DNA of 64,000 bases from NCBI GenBank assembly GCA_044225825.1, contig JBGAIB010000002.1:62001-126000 (forward strand), written 5' to 3'. A program made the position numbers and the translations under genes. Positions 53,531 to 61,015 of the stretch are shown here, piece by piece (position 1 is the first letter of the stretch; each line of letters opens with the position of its first letter). Under the pieces are notes generated by a model. The model saw only the letters and a list, made by a program, of their open reading frames with translations, searched no databases and was not told the DNA's origin. Origin of the DNA: Bog-950 sp044225825 (GTDB lineage: Bacteria; Bacteroidota; Bacteroidia; Chitinophagales; LD1).

Positions 53531-54163
53531 TTAATCACTACCCTTTTTACAAACCACCAGCACACAAGGTATGCCCGGTTGGTTTTTCATAAACTTAACC
53601 GGCTCAGTATATTCCCGCACATCTTGTAGTCCATAATGCTTAAACTCATTTATAGCAGCATCAACATCATAAAAATACACGCTTAAGCCGTTGGGCAGTA
53701 AGTAGCGATCGGTGCTCAATCGTTTACCGCTAGCATAGTAATCAGCTTCTTTCGAAATCATCACAAATACCATATAGCCGCCCGACTTTAATTGCTCATA
53801 ACACCTGGCAATTAAATTCTTACGCTCGGTTTTGTTCAACAGGTGTATTAACGAATAACAAAAAATACCCTCATACTTTCTTTTATCAAAGGGCATCTGC
53901 GCCACATCGCCATGATAGATCCTGCATGTCAACCCGGCTGCCTTTGCCAGCTTGATAGCATTCCCCGATAGCTCAATGCCTGTTACCTGCATGCCCTTTT
54001 GGGTAAAGGCCGAAACATTGCGTCCATAACCAATGCCCGGTATCAAAACATTTTTCACCCGGTGGCGGGCAAAAAGTTTGGCAGCATACAAGGCACTTTC
54101 CGCAGGTTCAAAACCCCAACGCGTTTTTATTTCCTGGAAGGTCTTATCCCAAAAGGTTTCCAT
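53531..54163 (-). CDS. Class I SAM-dependent methyltransferase
   Basis: 210 residues. The SAM-binding motif I is VLIPGIGYGRNVSAF, followed by VTGIELSGNAIKLAK and YEGIFCYSLIHLL. The fold resembles thiopurine/tellurite-type methyltransferases. Substrate unknown. The start METFWDKTF is chosen; the longer frame adds a 29-residue stretch rich in Cys and aromatics that looks untranslated. It closes the repeat-rich zone. Confidence 0.85.
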   Translation of the reverse strand: METFWDKTFQEIKTRWGFEPAESALYAAKLFARHRVKNVLIPGIGYGRNVSAFTQKGMQVTGIELSGNAIKLAKAAGLTCRIYHGDVAQMPFDKRKYEGIFCYSLIHLLNKTERKNLIARCYEQLKSGGYMVFVMISKEADYYASGKRLSTDRYLLPNGLSVYFYDVDAAINEFKHYGLQDVREYTEPVKFMKNQPGIPCVLVVCKKGSD

Positions 54164-54324
54164 ACAAGCTGCAAGGTAAAAACTAAAATACACACCACAG
54201 GTACAGCACAATTTGTTTTTAAATACATCGGCGTAGCCCCACGCAGCCATTCAGTACTGCAGCCTTTAATGAGCCTGCCGGTGCAGGGATCACAAAGGGG
54301 CACGAACTGCCTGATCGCAGAGGC

Positions 54325-54468
54325 TCAATTATTTTTTTGAGTCCGGCATCGTTTGCTGCAGTATTTTACCTCGTTCCAGTTCCTGGCCCACTTCTTCCGC
54401 CAGCTAAAAGGCTTTCCGCAAACCAGACAGGTTTTAAATGGCAGATGGCTTTTAGAATAGGCAGGCAT
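54325..54468 (-). CDS. DUF2256 small zinc-ribbon protein
   Basis: 47 residues with the DUF2256 pattern CLVCGKPFSWRKKWARNW followed by VKYCSKRCR; the four cysteines form a zinc ribbon. Function unknown. Start at MPAYSKSHL is preferred over a 41-residue upstream extension. The gene is short and close to the start of the divergent T9SS gene at 54582. Confidence 0.85.
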   Translation of the reverse strand: MPAYSKSHLPFKTCLVCGKPFSWRKKWARNWNEVKYCSKRCRTQKNN

Positions 54469-54581
54469 CTCAGCTAAACAAGCGGTACAGCGAAAGGTTT
54501 GCCCATTCAGGCGGATATCACCAGGGGATACGTATTCACAGAAGACTTCTAAGGGTATTTTAAATTTTGTATTTTTAATAT

Positions 54582-56036
54582 ATGCGAACACTTGCCATCT
54601 TATCTGTTGCTTTGCTACTTGCCTTAAGTCTAAGTGGTCAGGGCTGGCAGCTTATACATCCCGATAAACAGTATCTTTTTAAACTCAATAGCACCGATAG
54701 TATTCTCCAGGTAGTCAGAACAGATTCACTCTCCATTATTGGTAACGACACACTCTATCATTTAAACCGGCTATCACTTTATAACGTAACTCTTGACCAA
54801 TACCACAATTTTCAACCTAACCTTATCGGTACCGAGGTAATGAAATCATCCTCCTCTTACCTCGTTTATCGAAATGGCTGGCACACGCTAAATTTTAACG
54901 ATACCATTAATTCCTCCTGGCTATACGATACCACTAACAACGTATCAGCCACCATTGCGTCTATAAATGCATCAACCACGTTTAATGAGCCCGATTCTGT
55001 CATGCAGATCGTGTTTACCAACGGCACAGCTTTATTGATAAGTAAAAGATTTGGGGCGCTTGCTGTTCCGCTCCCGACAGGTGACACAGCCCGGCTGGCC
55101 GGTATAAAAGATACCGTGGTTCATGGCGCGTTTCTTCCTGGTTTTAAAAACATGCTAAACCTACATACCGGCGATGTTTTAATGTATGAATTTGGTGCGG
55201 CAGATGGTACACAAACATGGGGAGTTCCGGATCAGTCATTCGGACTGATGAAAACCACTGTTACAAACAGAGAAGATTACGGCGATTCTGTCGTTTATTC
55301 AGTGCACACACTTTATCGCTCCAATATCCACACTTATGGGGGTGGACCGTATTGGCAAATCGAGCAGCAAACGTATGATAAACAACTTGCTTATACCAAA
55401 CAACAAAACGATTTTGAAGATGCAATACCCTACACCTTGTATCCTATAACCGGTTCTTATCTGGATGGATTCTATAGAAATGACCTATCAGGGCAGTGGC
55501 ATAACCCCACCTTATATCGCACCGTTGACGTTTTTAATTCTACCCAAGGAAACATAAAAAGTGTAACCGGCAGCTTTGCGCTTAACGAGGGTAGTGAATT
55601 CGACACCATTGTTCCTGCACAATCATTCGGAATAATCTTTGAAAAACTGTACCTGCAAGATGTGGGGTTAACACACTACTACTTTATGCCTTTTGAACAG
55701 GATTACCATATAGATCTTGTCGGTTGGATAAAGGATGGAGTAGCTACCGGCACTATTTATCCTGATTACAACATCATCTCAACTTTGAACGACCAATCAG
55801 CGCAGCCTGTACTTAACATTTTCCCTAACCCCTGCAGTAACGTAATCACCATCAATGCCGCCGAAAATTTTGATATTTCCCTCGCCGATATTATTGGAAG
55901 GCAGCTAACCGCCCTTTCTGTTAAAGCCAATGTTCCAACTACTTTTGAGGTCAACAATTTTCCGGAGGGCATTTACGTGATGCATTTCAAAGGCAGTAAG
56001 GGAATCTTTACCAGATATATTATCGTCTCCCGATAA
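54582..56036 (+). CDS. T9SS type A sorting-domain protein
   Basis: 484 residues. Signal peptide ending near LSLSGQG, a large beta-rich region without recognised domain, and a type A T9SS domain in the last 75 residues (NIFPNPCSNVITI, FPEGIYVMHFKG). Secreted or surface-anchored. The ATG follows an AT-rich segment with TATTTTTA. No partner gene adjacent. Confidence 0.85.
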   Translation: MRTLAILSVALLLALSLSGQGWQLIHPDKQYLFKLNSTDSILQVVRTDSLSIIGNDTLYHLNRLSLYNVTLDQYHNFQPNLIGTEVMKSSSSYLVYRNGWHTLNFNDTINSSWLYDTTNNVSATIASINASTTFNEPDSVMQIVFTNGTALLISKRFGALAVPLPTGDTARLAGIKDTVVHGAFLPGFKNMLNLHTGDVLMYEFGAADGTQTWGVPDQSFGLMKTTVTNREDYGDSVVYSVHTLYRSNIHTYGGGPYWQIEQQTYDKQLAYTKQQNDFEDAIPYTLYPITGSYLDGFYRNDLSGQWHNPTLYRTVDVFNSTQGNIKSVTGSFALNEGSEFDTIVPAQSFGIIFEKLYLQDVGLTHYYFMPFEQDYHIDLVGWIKDGVATGTIYPDYNIISTLNDQSAQPVLNIFPNPCSNVITINAAENFDISLADIIGRQLTALSVKANVPTTFEVNNFPEGIYVMHFKGSKGIFTRYIIVSR

Positions 56037-56174
56037 TCCGACAATACCGCTTTAATCTACTCCATCCTTCCGCTTTGCGCCTGGTGCTGTCAAAAATGCC
56101 AGGTTCTATAGTGTCCCAAATACAACTTCTTAAAACAATCTTCAATGCTTACCTTTACCCCCATCAGGACCAGG

Positions 56175-56750
56175 ATGAGCGCACCTATTTTACTTGTAAA
56201 AAATATGGTCTGTCAACGCTGCATATTAACCGTTGAGGCCATATTGACCAACGCTGCAATACCTTTCGAAAAGGTATTGTTTGGCGAAGTGTACCTGAAA
56301 CAGGAACTAACAACAGCGCAACGCAACACCTTGCTTTCAGCCTTGCAGCAGGTGGGTTTCGAATTGATCGATACCCACACCTCCGCTATTATCGAAAAGA
56401 TAAAGCAACTGGTTATTAAAAAAGCCCGCAATGAAGAAGAAACGCAGGAAGCCAGGCTCAACCTCTCGGCCTACCTCTCCGAAAATTTGAATTACGAATA
56501 CACCCACCTCAGCAGTATGTTTTCCTCCATCGAAGGCCGCACCATCGAAAACTACTTTATTGAGCAGCGCATTGAACGGGCAAAGGAACTATTGGTGTAT
56601 GGTCAGCTTACTTTATCCGAAATCGCACACCGCCTTAATTATAGCAGCACAGCGCATCTATCCAGCCAGTTTAAAAAAACTACAGGCCTAACGCCTTCAT
56701 ACTTTAAAGCTATGGGCGCTTCGCGCCGTAAAGCGCTCGACCGCGTTTAA
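56175..56750 (+). CDS. AraC-type regulator fused to HMA metal domain
   Basis: 191 residues. The N-terminal 65 residues have a heavy-metal-associated (HMA) ferredoxin-like fold with the metal-binding C13-Q-R-C16 in KNMVCQRC. A linker precedes a C-terminal AraC/HTH_18 domain (about 95-185: LSSMFSSIEGRTIENYFIEQRIERA and LTLSEIAHRLNYSS). Such proteins are common in Bacteroidota, but a ligand is not settled. The downstream metallothionein-like gene on the same strand, 90 nt away, suggests metal-responsive control. Start could also be the ATG at 56145. Confidence 0.85.
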   Translation: MSAPILLVKNMVCQRCILTVEAILTNAAIPFEKVLFGEVYLKQELTTAQRNTLLSALQQVGFELIDTHTSAIIEKIKQLVIKKARNEEETQEARLNLSAYLSENLNYEYTHLSSMFSSIEGRTIENYFIEQRIERAKELLVYGQLTLSEIAHRLNYSSTAHLSSQFKKTTGLTPSYFKAMGASRRKALDRV

Positions 56751-56769
56751 TCCCAAAATTGTATAACGC

Positions 56770-56782
56770 TTACCCAAGGTAA
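56770..56782 (+). promoter_or_regulatory. Candidate operator, TTACC-CAA-GGTAA
   Basis: Perfect 5-bp inverted repeat with a 3-nt centre, 27 nt upstream of the -7 box of the metallothionein-like gene, so it covers or abuts the -33 region. It is the only strong dyad in the intergenic space. That the HMA-AraC protein binds it is inference. Confidence 0.45.
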
Positions 56783-56809
56783 TGTAACCCCCATAGGTGG
56801 CAGCAGGCC

Positions 56810-56817
56810 TACTTTTG
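56810..56817 (+). promoter_or_regulatory. -7 promoter element of metallothionein-like gene
   Basis: TACTTTTG, exact TAnnTTTG, 23 nt before the ATG at 56841. There is no recognisable -33 box, as expected for an activator-dependent promoter. Confidence 0.55.
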
Positions 56818-56840
56818 CCTCATAATTAAAAACAAACATC

Positions 56841-57014
56841 ATGAACAAATCAACAGCGGTTACCGGCACCCCAAAAGCCGGAATTTCGACAAGAACTTCA
56901 ACCTGTAATTGCGAGGTGTGCACTTGCGTAAACTGCAAGTGTGGTGCAAAGCCTGTAAGCGATAATTGCCGGTGCGGCGATAATTGCAAATGCGAAGGCA
57001 CCTGCAATTGCTAA
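56841..57014 (+). CDS. Metallothionein-like cysteine-rich protein
   Basis: 57 residues, 12 of them cysteine, all after residue 21: C22, C24, C27, C29, C32, C34, C43, C45, C49, C51, C55, C57. They are arranged as repeated CxC and CxxC units with Lys, Asn, Asp and Gly between, and the cysteine-rich part has no aromatic residue. The protein would chelate soft metals such as Cu, Zn or Cd in thiolate clusters. I do not recognise a named family. It has its own promoter and terminator and lies beside an HMA-AraC regulator. Confidence 0.85.
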   Translation: MNKSTAVTGTPKAGISTRTSTCNCEVCTCVNCKCGAKPVSDNCRCGDNCKCEGTCNC

Positions 57015-57023
57015 TCGTAGAAT

Positions 57024-57056
57024 CCGCCCTTCTCCGGAAGGGCGGGTTTTTGTTTT
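57024..57056 (+). terminator. Terminator after metallothionein-like gene
   Basis: CCGCCCTT / AAGGGCGG stem with a 6-nt loop followed by GTTTTTGTTTT, 10 nt past the stop codon. Confidence 0.92.
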
Positions 57057-57094
57057 AATAGAATAGATTCCTTAATTTTAACAAAGTATTATTT

Positions 57095-57102
57095 TACTTT
57101 TG
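57095..57102 (+). promoter_or_regulatory. -7 promoter element of candidate sRNA
   Basis: TACTTTTG, exact TAnnTTTG, in an AT-rich stretch right after a terminator and before a structured non-coding segment. Confidence 0.45.
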
Positions 57103-57108
57103 TTTCTT

Positions 57109-57250
57109 TATTTATTACCTTTACCATACGTATTGGCTAATCTAACACGGTGGAAGATTAGCTGTAATTGTTCCTTGTAATAATGGAAGACCGGTTGAAG
57201 GCCCAATGCCTTAGCCCTGGGGTAACACCTGTGCCGTAAGCCGGCATTTT
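57109..57250 (+). ncRNA. Candidate structured small RNA
   Basis: About 140 nt with no open frame but consecutive hairpins: CTAATCT/AGATTAG at 57137-57161 (7 bp), GGTTgAAGGC/GCCTTAGCC at 57193-57216 (9 bp with a bulge), and TGCCG/CGGCA at 57232-57246 followed by TTTT, which would act as a weak terminator. A consensus -7 box lies just upstream. I could not match it to a known RNA family (not tmRNA, SRP or RNase P; 6S cannot be excluded). Confidence 0.4.
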
Positions 57251-57291
57251 AGAACTCTAGGACCCAAACCTGCACACATAGATTTTTATCT

Positions 57292-57334
57292 GATTTGTGC
57301 ACTTCAAAATCAGTTGCACAAATGTGCACAAATC
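57292..57334. repeat. 11-bp inverted repeat with TGCACAAAT motifs
   Basis: GATTTGTGCAC (57292-57302) and GTGCACAAATC (57324-57334) are perfect inverted copies. A further TGCACAAAT at 57315 lies exactly 10 bp before the one at 57325. Confidence 0.7.
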
Positions 57335-57411
57335 AAGGATTGGCTAATGTATGAAAGCGGGAATTCCCCTGGTTTTAACAGAAAAATCACTCATATGAAA
57401 TTTTCTCTCAA

Positions 57412-57450
57412 TTATGCACAAGCAAAAAACCTGCACAAGCATGCACAAGC
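57412..57450. repeat. Direct TGCACAAGC repeats with a DnaA-box-like site
   Basis: TGCACAAGC at 57415, 57432 and 57442; the last two are 10 bp apart. The first is part of TTATGCACA (57412-57420), which fits the DnaA box TTATNCACA. Confidence 0.65.
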
Positions 57451-57504
57451 AGTGTTGATAAACCCCTTCAGGGGCGGATGATTATAGCGATAGGCACAGA
57501 AAAA

Positions 57505-58050
57505 ATGTAAAGAAGTGTAAAGTTGGCTGGGGTAATTCTGTTAGTCAACGTCTGTCGTGTGCAGAGGAATTGCGCTCCCCTCTTTGTGCGCGAGGCCAGC
57601 GTGCAGCAAAAACAGAGAGGGGTTGGGGGTGAGTAAAAAAATGTAAAGAAGTGTAAAGTAATATGCCGTCTATTTTCTGTTCTCTGCTTTCTGCACTCTG
57701 CATTAAAAACTGTAAAGAAGTGTAAAGTTGGCTGGGGTAACTCTGTTAGTCAACGTCTGTCGTATGCAGAGGGATTGTGCTCCCCTCTTCGTGCGCGAGG
57801 CCAGAGCGAAGCAAAAACAGAGAGGGGTTGGGGGTGAGTAAAAAAATGTAAAGAAGTGTAAAGTAATATGCCGTCTGATTACTGCTCTCTGTTTTCTGCT
57901 CTCTGTATTTAAAAGTTGGCAGGAGATTCATGTTAATCCCTACCGGTCGTATGCAGAGGAATTATGCTCCCCTCTTTGTGCGCGAGGCCTTGGCGCAGCA
58001 AAAACAGAGAGGGGTTGGGGGTGAGTAAAAAAATGTAAAGCAGCGTAAAG
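57505..58050. repeat. ~200-bp imperfect tandem repeat, about three units
   Basis: Landmarks GTTGGCTGGGGTAA at 57522 and 57727 and GTTGGCAGGAGA at 57915 give unit lengths of 205 and 188 bp. Each unit contains a hairpin (CTCCCCTCT...AGAGGGG) and one or two copies of TGTAAAGAAGTGTAAAG (57505, 57641, 57710, 57846; altered at 58033). No coding potential. The rest of 57015-58249 outside listed items holds nothing recognisable. Confidence 0.88.
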
Positions 58051-58249
58051 TTTCAGCCGCCTCTGCAATACAGCCTTACGCCGGCATCGTTCCAAGGCAC
58101 GGTGCCTATCGTTCTCTGAAATCTAAAGCATATAACTATTACCCGTCCTGCCGACACGTATTTTCTTTTACATTCGTTTTAAACTGAAACCACTGCAACA
58201 AAAACCAACACCGGCCTGGCGTAAACGCGCAGTACTGCTTTTAAAAGTA

Positions 58250-59068
58250 GTGTTCAGCGCATTGGCTATCTATCTTATCATCCGTAAGGTAAATACCCAA
58301 CAGGTTTGGCAGTATCTGGTATCGGCAAACCTGGCCTGGCTGCTCGCCGCCTTTGTGGTCTTTTTTGTTTCCAAAGCTATTTCAGCGGTCCGCCTCAATC
58401 AGTTCTTTAAACAGCAGGCCGTAAAGCTCACCGAAAAGCAAAACCTGTTTCTCTATCTGCTGGGTATGTTCTATAATCTGTTTATACCGCTGGTGGGCGG
58501 CGAAGCCTACAAAGTTTACTTTATAAGCACCCGCCAGAATATTCAGGTTAAAAAGTTGGTCTGGGCCTCCCTTATCGATCGGGGCAGCGGCTTGCTGGCG
58601 CTAACCGCTTTTACCTTATGGTTTGCGGCCGGCAGTTCCTTCAGCTTTCCCTACAAGCAGTTGGCACCGTTTGTGTTCCCTATCGGTTACATCGCCTGGC
58701 ACTTATTTATACAGTTGTTCTTTGAGAGTTACCTGCGGGTAATCCATACCACTAACCTGCTATCGCTGCTGGTACAGGGCACGCAAGCCTTGTGCGCCTA
58801 TTGTGTAATGCAGGCGTTGGGGGTTCAACTGCACACGGTCGACTATCTCTTTATTTTCCTGCTCTCATGTTATGCGTATATGATACCTGTAATAGGTGCC
58901 CGCGAAATGGCCTTTGTGTTCGGCGCTAAATTTATGGGGCTGGATATGAACCTGTCCTTAGCTATCAGCCTCTTCTTTTATTTGTCGTTGGCGGTAACCT
59001 CTTTAACCGGTGTGGTGTTTTTGTTTTTTCCGCAGCTGCTCGAAAAGGAACCTAAGGTTTCAGTTTAA
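58250..59068 (+). CDS. Flippase-like / LPG synthase TM-region protein
   Basis: At least 272 residues with six to eight membrane helices and the motifs NLFIPLVGGEAYKVYF and LIDRGSGL of the UPF0104/flippase-like family (related to the membrane part of lysylphosphatidylglycerol synthase and to dolichol-glycan flippases). The GTG at 58250 starts inside the first helix. The open frame continues upstream with a typical N terminus (KP..KPTPAWRKRAVLLLKVV) back to a CTG at 58184, so the true start is probably upstream and non-standard. The 3' end overlaps the convergent glycosyltransferase gene by 17 nt. Confidence 0.82.
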   Translation: MFSALAIYLIIRKVNTQQVWQYLVSANLAWLLAAFVVFFVSKAISAVRLNQFFKQQAVKLTEKQNLFLYLLGMFYNLFIPLVGGEAYKVYFISTRQNIQVKKLVWASLIDRGSGLLALTAFTLWFAAGSSFSFPYKQLAPFVFPIGYIAWHLFIQLFFESYLRVIHTTNLLSLLVQGTQALCAYCVMQALGVQLHTVDYLFIFLLSCYAYMIPVIGAREMAFVFGAKFMGLDMNLSLAISLFFYLSLAVTSLTGVVFLFFPQLLEKEPKVSV

Positions 59069-60701
59069 CCAACACAAGTTCGCGTTGGGTCCAGGTATCG
59101 TGCAACCGGTAGAATATGTCCACTTGTTTATCTTGTATAAACTCGTTAGTGCTTATATAAAACGTGCCGGGCTTTAGCACCGTATCAAACTGCATAATGT
59201 GCCGGTTACTGCGGGTAAGGTAATAGGGCAGTTCGTAACATAACAAGGCTGCAGTAGTATGGGTCGATTCCTTTAATCGCAACGGACCGGCCTTTAAGTC
59301 GGAAGTAAACGTATACGGATGTTCGGCCCAGTAAACGGGTTGGTTACCGGTAATGGCTAAGATATCGGCACTGCGCTGTCGGTACACCAGTTCTTTACTG
59401 GTAGCGGATAGCACCGGAAAGTAAAACACATCCAGTCCAAAGCGCAGTAACACCACAAACAATAGCGACGATAACAAACGTTGTTCGCTATGTTGGAAAT
59501 AAAACCAGGTAATCAGGCCGCCAAGCAGGGCAAACAAAACCGCCAGCGGCCACAGCAAGGGCACATACTGTATAAACGGCAGAAACGGCAGCGCTAAAAA
59601 ACCCAGTGAGCCCAGGCTCATGGCCAGCAGAAACAACTGCTCAATCCTTGTGGTTAACTGCTGCTGACGGCCGGTTGCATGTTGCAAAAAATAAGCCAGC
59701 AGCGTTGTGATAAACGGAAAGAACATGTAGATGTAACGATTGCGCAGTTCGGCAGTAAACCAGTAAACCGGTATGTTGGTAGCAATAAAAACAAGGCAAA
59801 AGGCAAGCAGGGGGTTCTCGGTAATACGTGCCCGCACATCGCGGCGGAAAAACACATATACAAATACCGACCATGGCAACAAAAGCTGAAACAACCGGAA
59901 AGGGAAAGCAATCGTGCCGCCCAAGGTACGCCATAAACTACCCTCCAGTCCGCTGCGCTGGGTAGCCTCTTTGGTTAAACGCATTACCAGGCCTAGTACA
60001 TCGGCCTGCTGGGCGTAGGCATAAAAGTAACCGCCGGCTATAAGCAGAAACAAGGCCATGCCAACGAGGTGCTGCCAGCTAAAAAGCTTTTTCCAGTTGC
60101 CGGTATAAATAAGCCAGGCCAGCAACGTAACACCCTGGAACAACACCGAAGGCGGACCCTTGGTAAGCACGCCGAGGGCACATAAAAAATAGCTGCCTGC
60201 AAACAGCAACAGGTAGTTGCCGCGTTGTTGCCCGGCAAAAATGGAAAGCACCTGCAGATACACCAGCAAGGCGTAGAACAAATCGATTTCGCCGGTATTG
60301 ATAGTGGCATAAAAAAACAGGTCGGCAGCGGTAAGAAAGAACAAGGCCGCATACAGGGCCGCCCTCTTTCCTATATATTTTTTTGTATATATGTAGTGCA
60401 GCAGACCGGTTACCAGGAAAGCAACCATCGAAGGCACCCGTACCGCCCATTCGCTGAAAGATTGGAACAGCCAGTAACTGCTGGCTATCAACCAGTTAAA
60501 CAACGGGGGCTTATTGTAGTAATCCCAACCGTTAATCTTGGGCACCAGGTAATGCCCGCTCAAATACATTTCGAGCGCTACAATGGCTCGCCTGGGTTCC
60601 TCCGCCCGCAGTTCTACCATACCGCTATGGTAAAACAGGGCCATCGGCATCAATAAAACAATGAAGGCAATAAGGGTGGTGTCCTTTATTTTTAGTGGCA
60701 C
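59052..60701 (-). CDS. ArnT-like GT39-family glycosyltransferase
   Basis: 549 residues with about twelve membrane helices. The first periplasmic loop ELRAEEPRRAIVALEM carries the acidic catalytic residues of GT-C enzymes, followed by NGWDYYNKPPLFNWLI. Family members move sugars from polyprenyl phosphate donors to lipids or proteins; ArnT adds aminoarabinose to lipid A. The substrate here is unknown. The start is a GTG. The flippase-like gene converges on it, and the two may serve one polyprenyl-linked pathway (inference). Confidence 0.88.
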   Translation of the reverse strand: MPLKIKDTTLIAFIVLLMPMALFYHSGMVELRAEEPRRAIVALEMYLSGHYLVPKINGWDYYNKPPLFNWLIASSYWLFQSFSEWAVRVPSMVAFLVTGLLHYIYTKKYIGKRAALYAALFFLTAADLFFYATINTGEIDLFYALLVYLQVLSIFAGQQRGNYLLLFAGSYFLCALGVLTKGPPSVLFQGVTLLAWLIYTGNWKKLFSWQHLVGMALFLLIAGGYFYAYAQQADVLGLVMRLTKEATQRSGLEGSLWRTLGGTIAFPFRLFQLLLPWSVFVYVFFRRDVRARITENPLLAFCLVFIATNIPVYWFTAELRNRYIYMFFPFITTLLAYFLQHATGRQQQLTTRIEQLFLLAMSLGSLGFLALPFLPFIQYVPLLWPLAVLFALLGGLITWFYFQHSEQRLLSSLLFVVLLRFGLDVFYFPVLSATSKELVYRQRSADILAITGNQPVYWAEHPYTFTSDLKAGPLRLKESTHTTAALLCYELPYYLTRSNRHIMQFDTVLKPGTFYISTNEFIQDKQVDIFYRLHDTWTQRELVLVKLKP

Positions 60702-61015
60702 GTAATGCAGTGGTTAATCCTGCTGATTCAAATAAAGATAATTAGATGATACTATTAAAAATGTTGCAGGCGGGTTAGCCTGGAAAGTAGTTCAATGAAA
60801 GTCCGGCAGTAACCAGAAACCATGCCCGTTCCGCCATATTTTACACCAGAGCACAACCGCTTGCTATACAGCAACTAAGCGTTTTAGGTCATAAAACAGT
60901 GTCATCTTTTTGCGGTCGGGTGGCATTACAACAAAATTGAACACATCTCTTTTATATGGGTATAAGTCATATGCAGCAATTTGAACGCCCCCTACCTTTA
61001 AAGAAATTTTCCGCT
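60702..61015. other. Intergenic region, no feature recognised
   Basis: About 310 nt between two divergent genes. No exact TAnnTTTG box, no strong hairpin with T run and no credible short gene was found. Two weak AT-rich segments lie at 60727-60765 and 60944-60958. Confidence 0.5.

Noticed and set aside
56747..57007. Antisense open frame of 86 codons over the metallothionein-like gene
   Set aside because: It mirrors the cysteine-rich gene, has no promoter and no plausible start. The plus-strand gene has a promoter, terminator and strict CxC pattern.
57109..57250. Candidate sRNA as tmRNA, SRP RNA or a tRNA cluster
   Set aside because: No tRNA-like ends, no SRP tetraloop motif and no tag frame could be found, so only a generic sRNA call is made.
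57505..58050. Possible CRISPR array
   Set aside because: Units are about 200 bp, repeats are imperfect and the intervening segments are also repeated, unlike CRISPR spacers. No cas gene is in the window.
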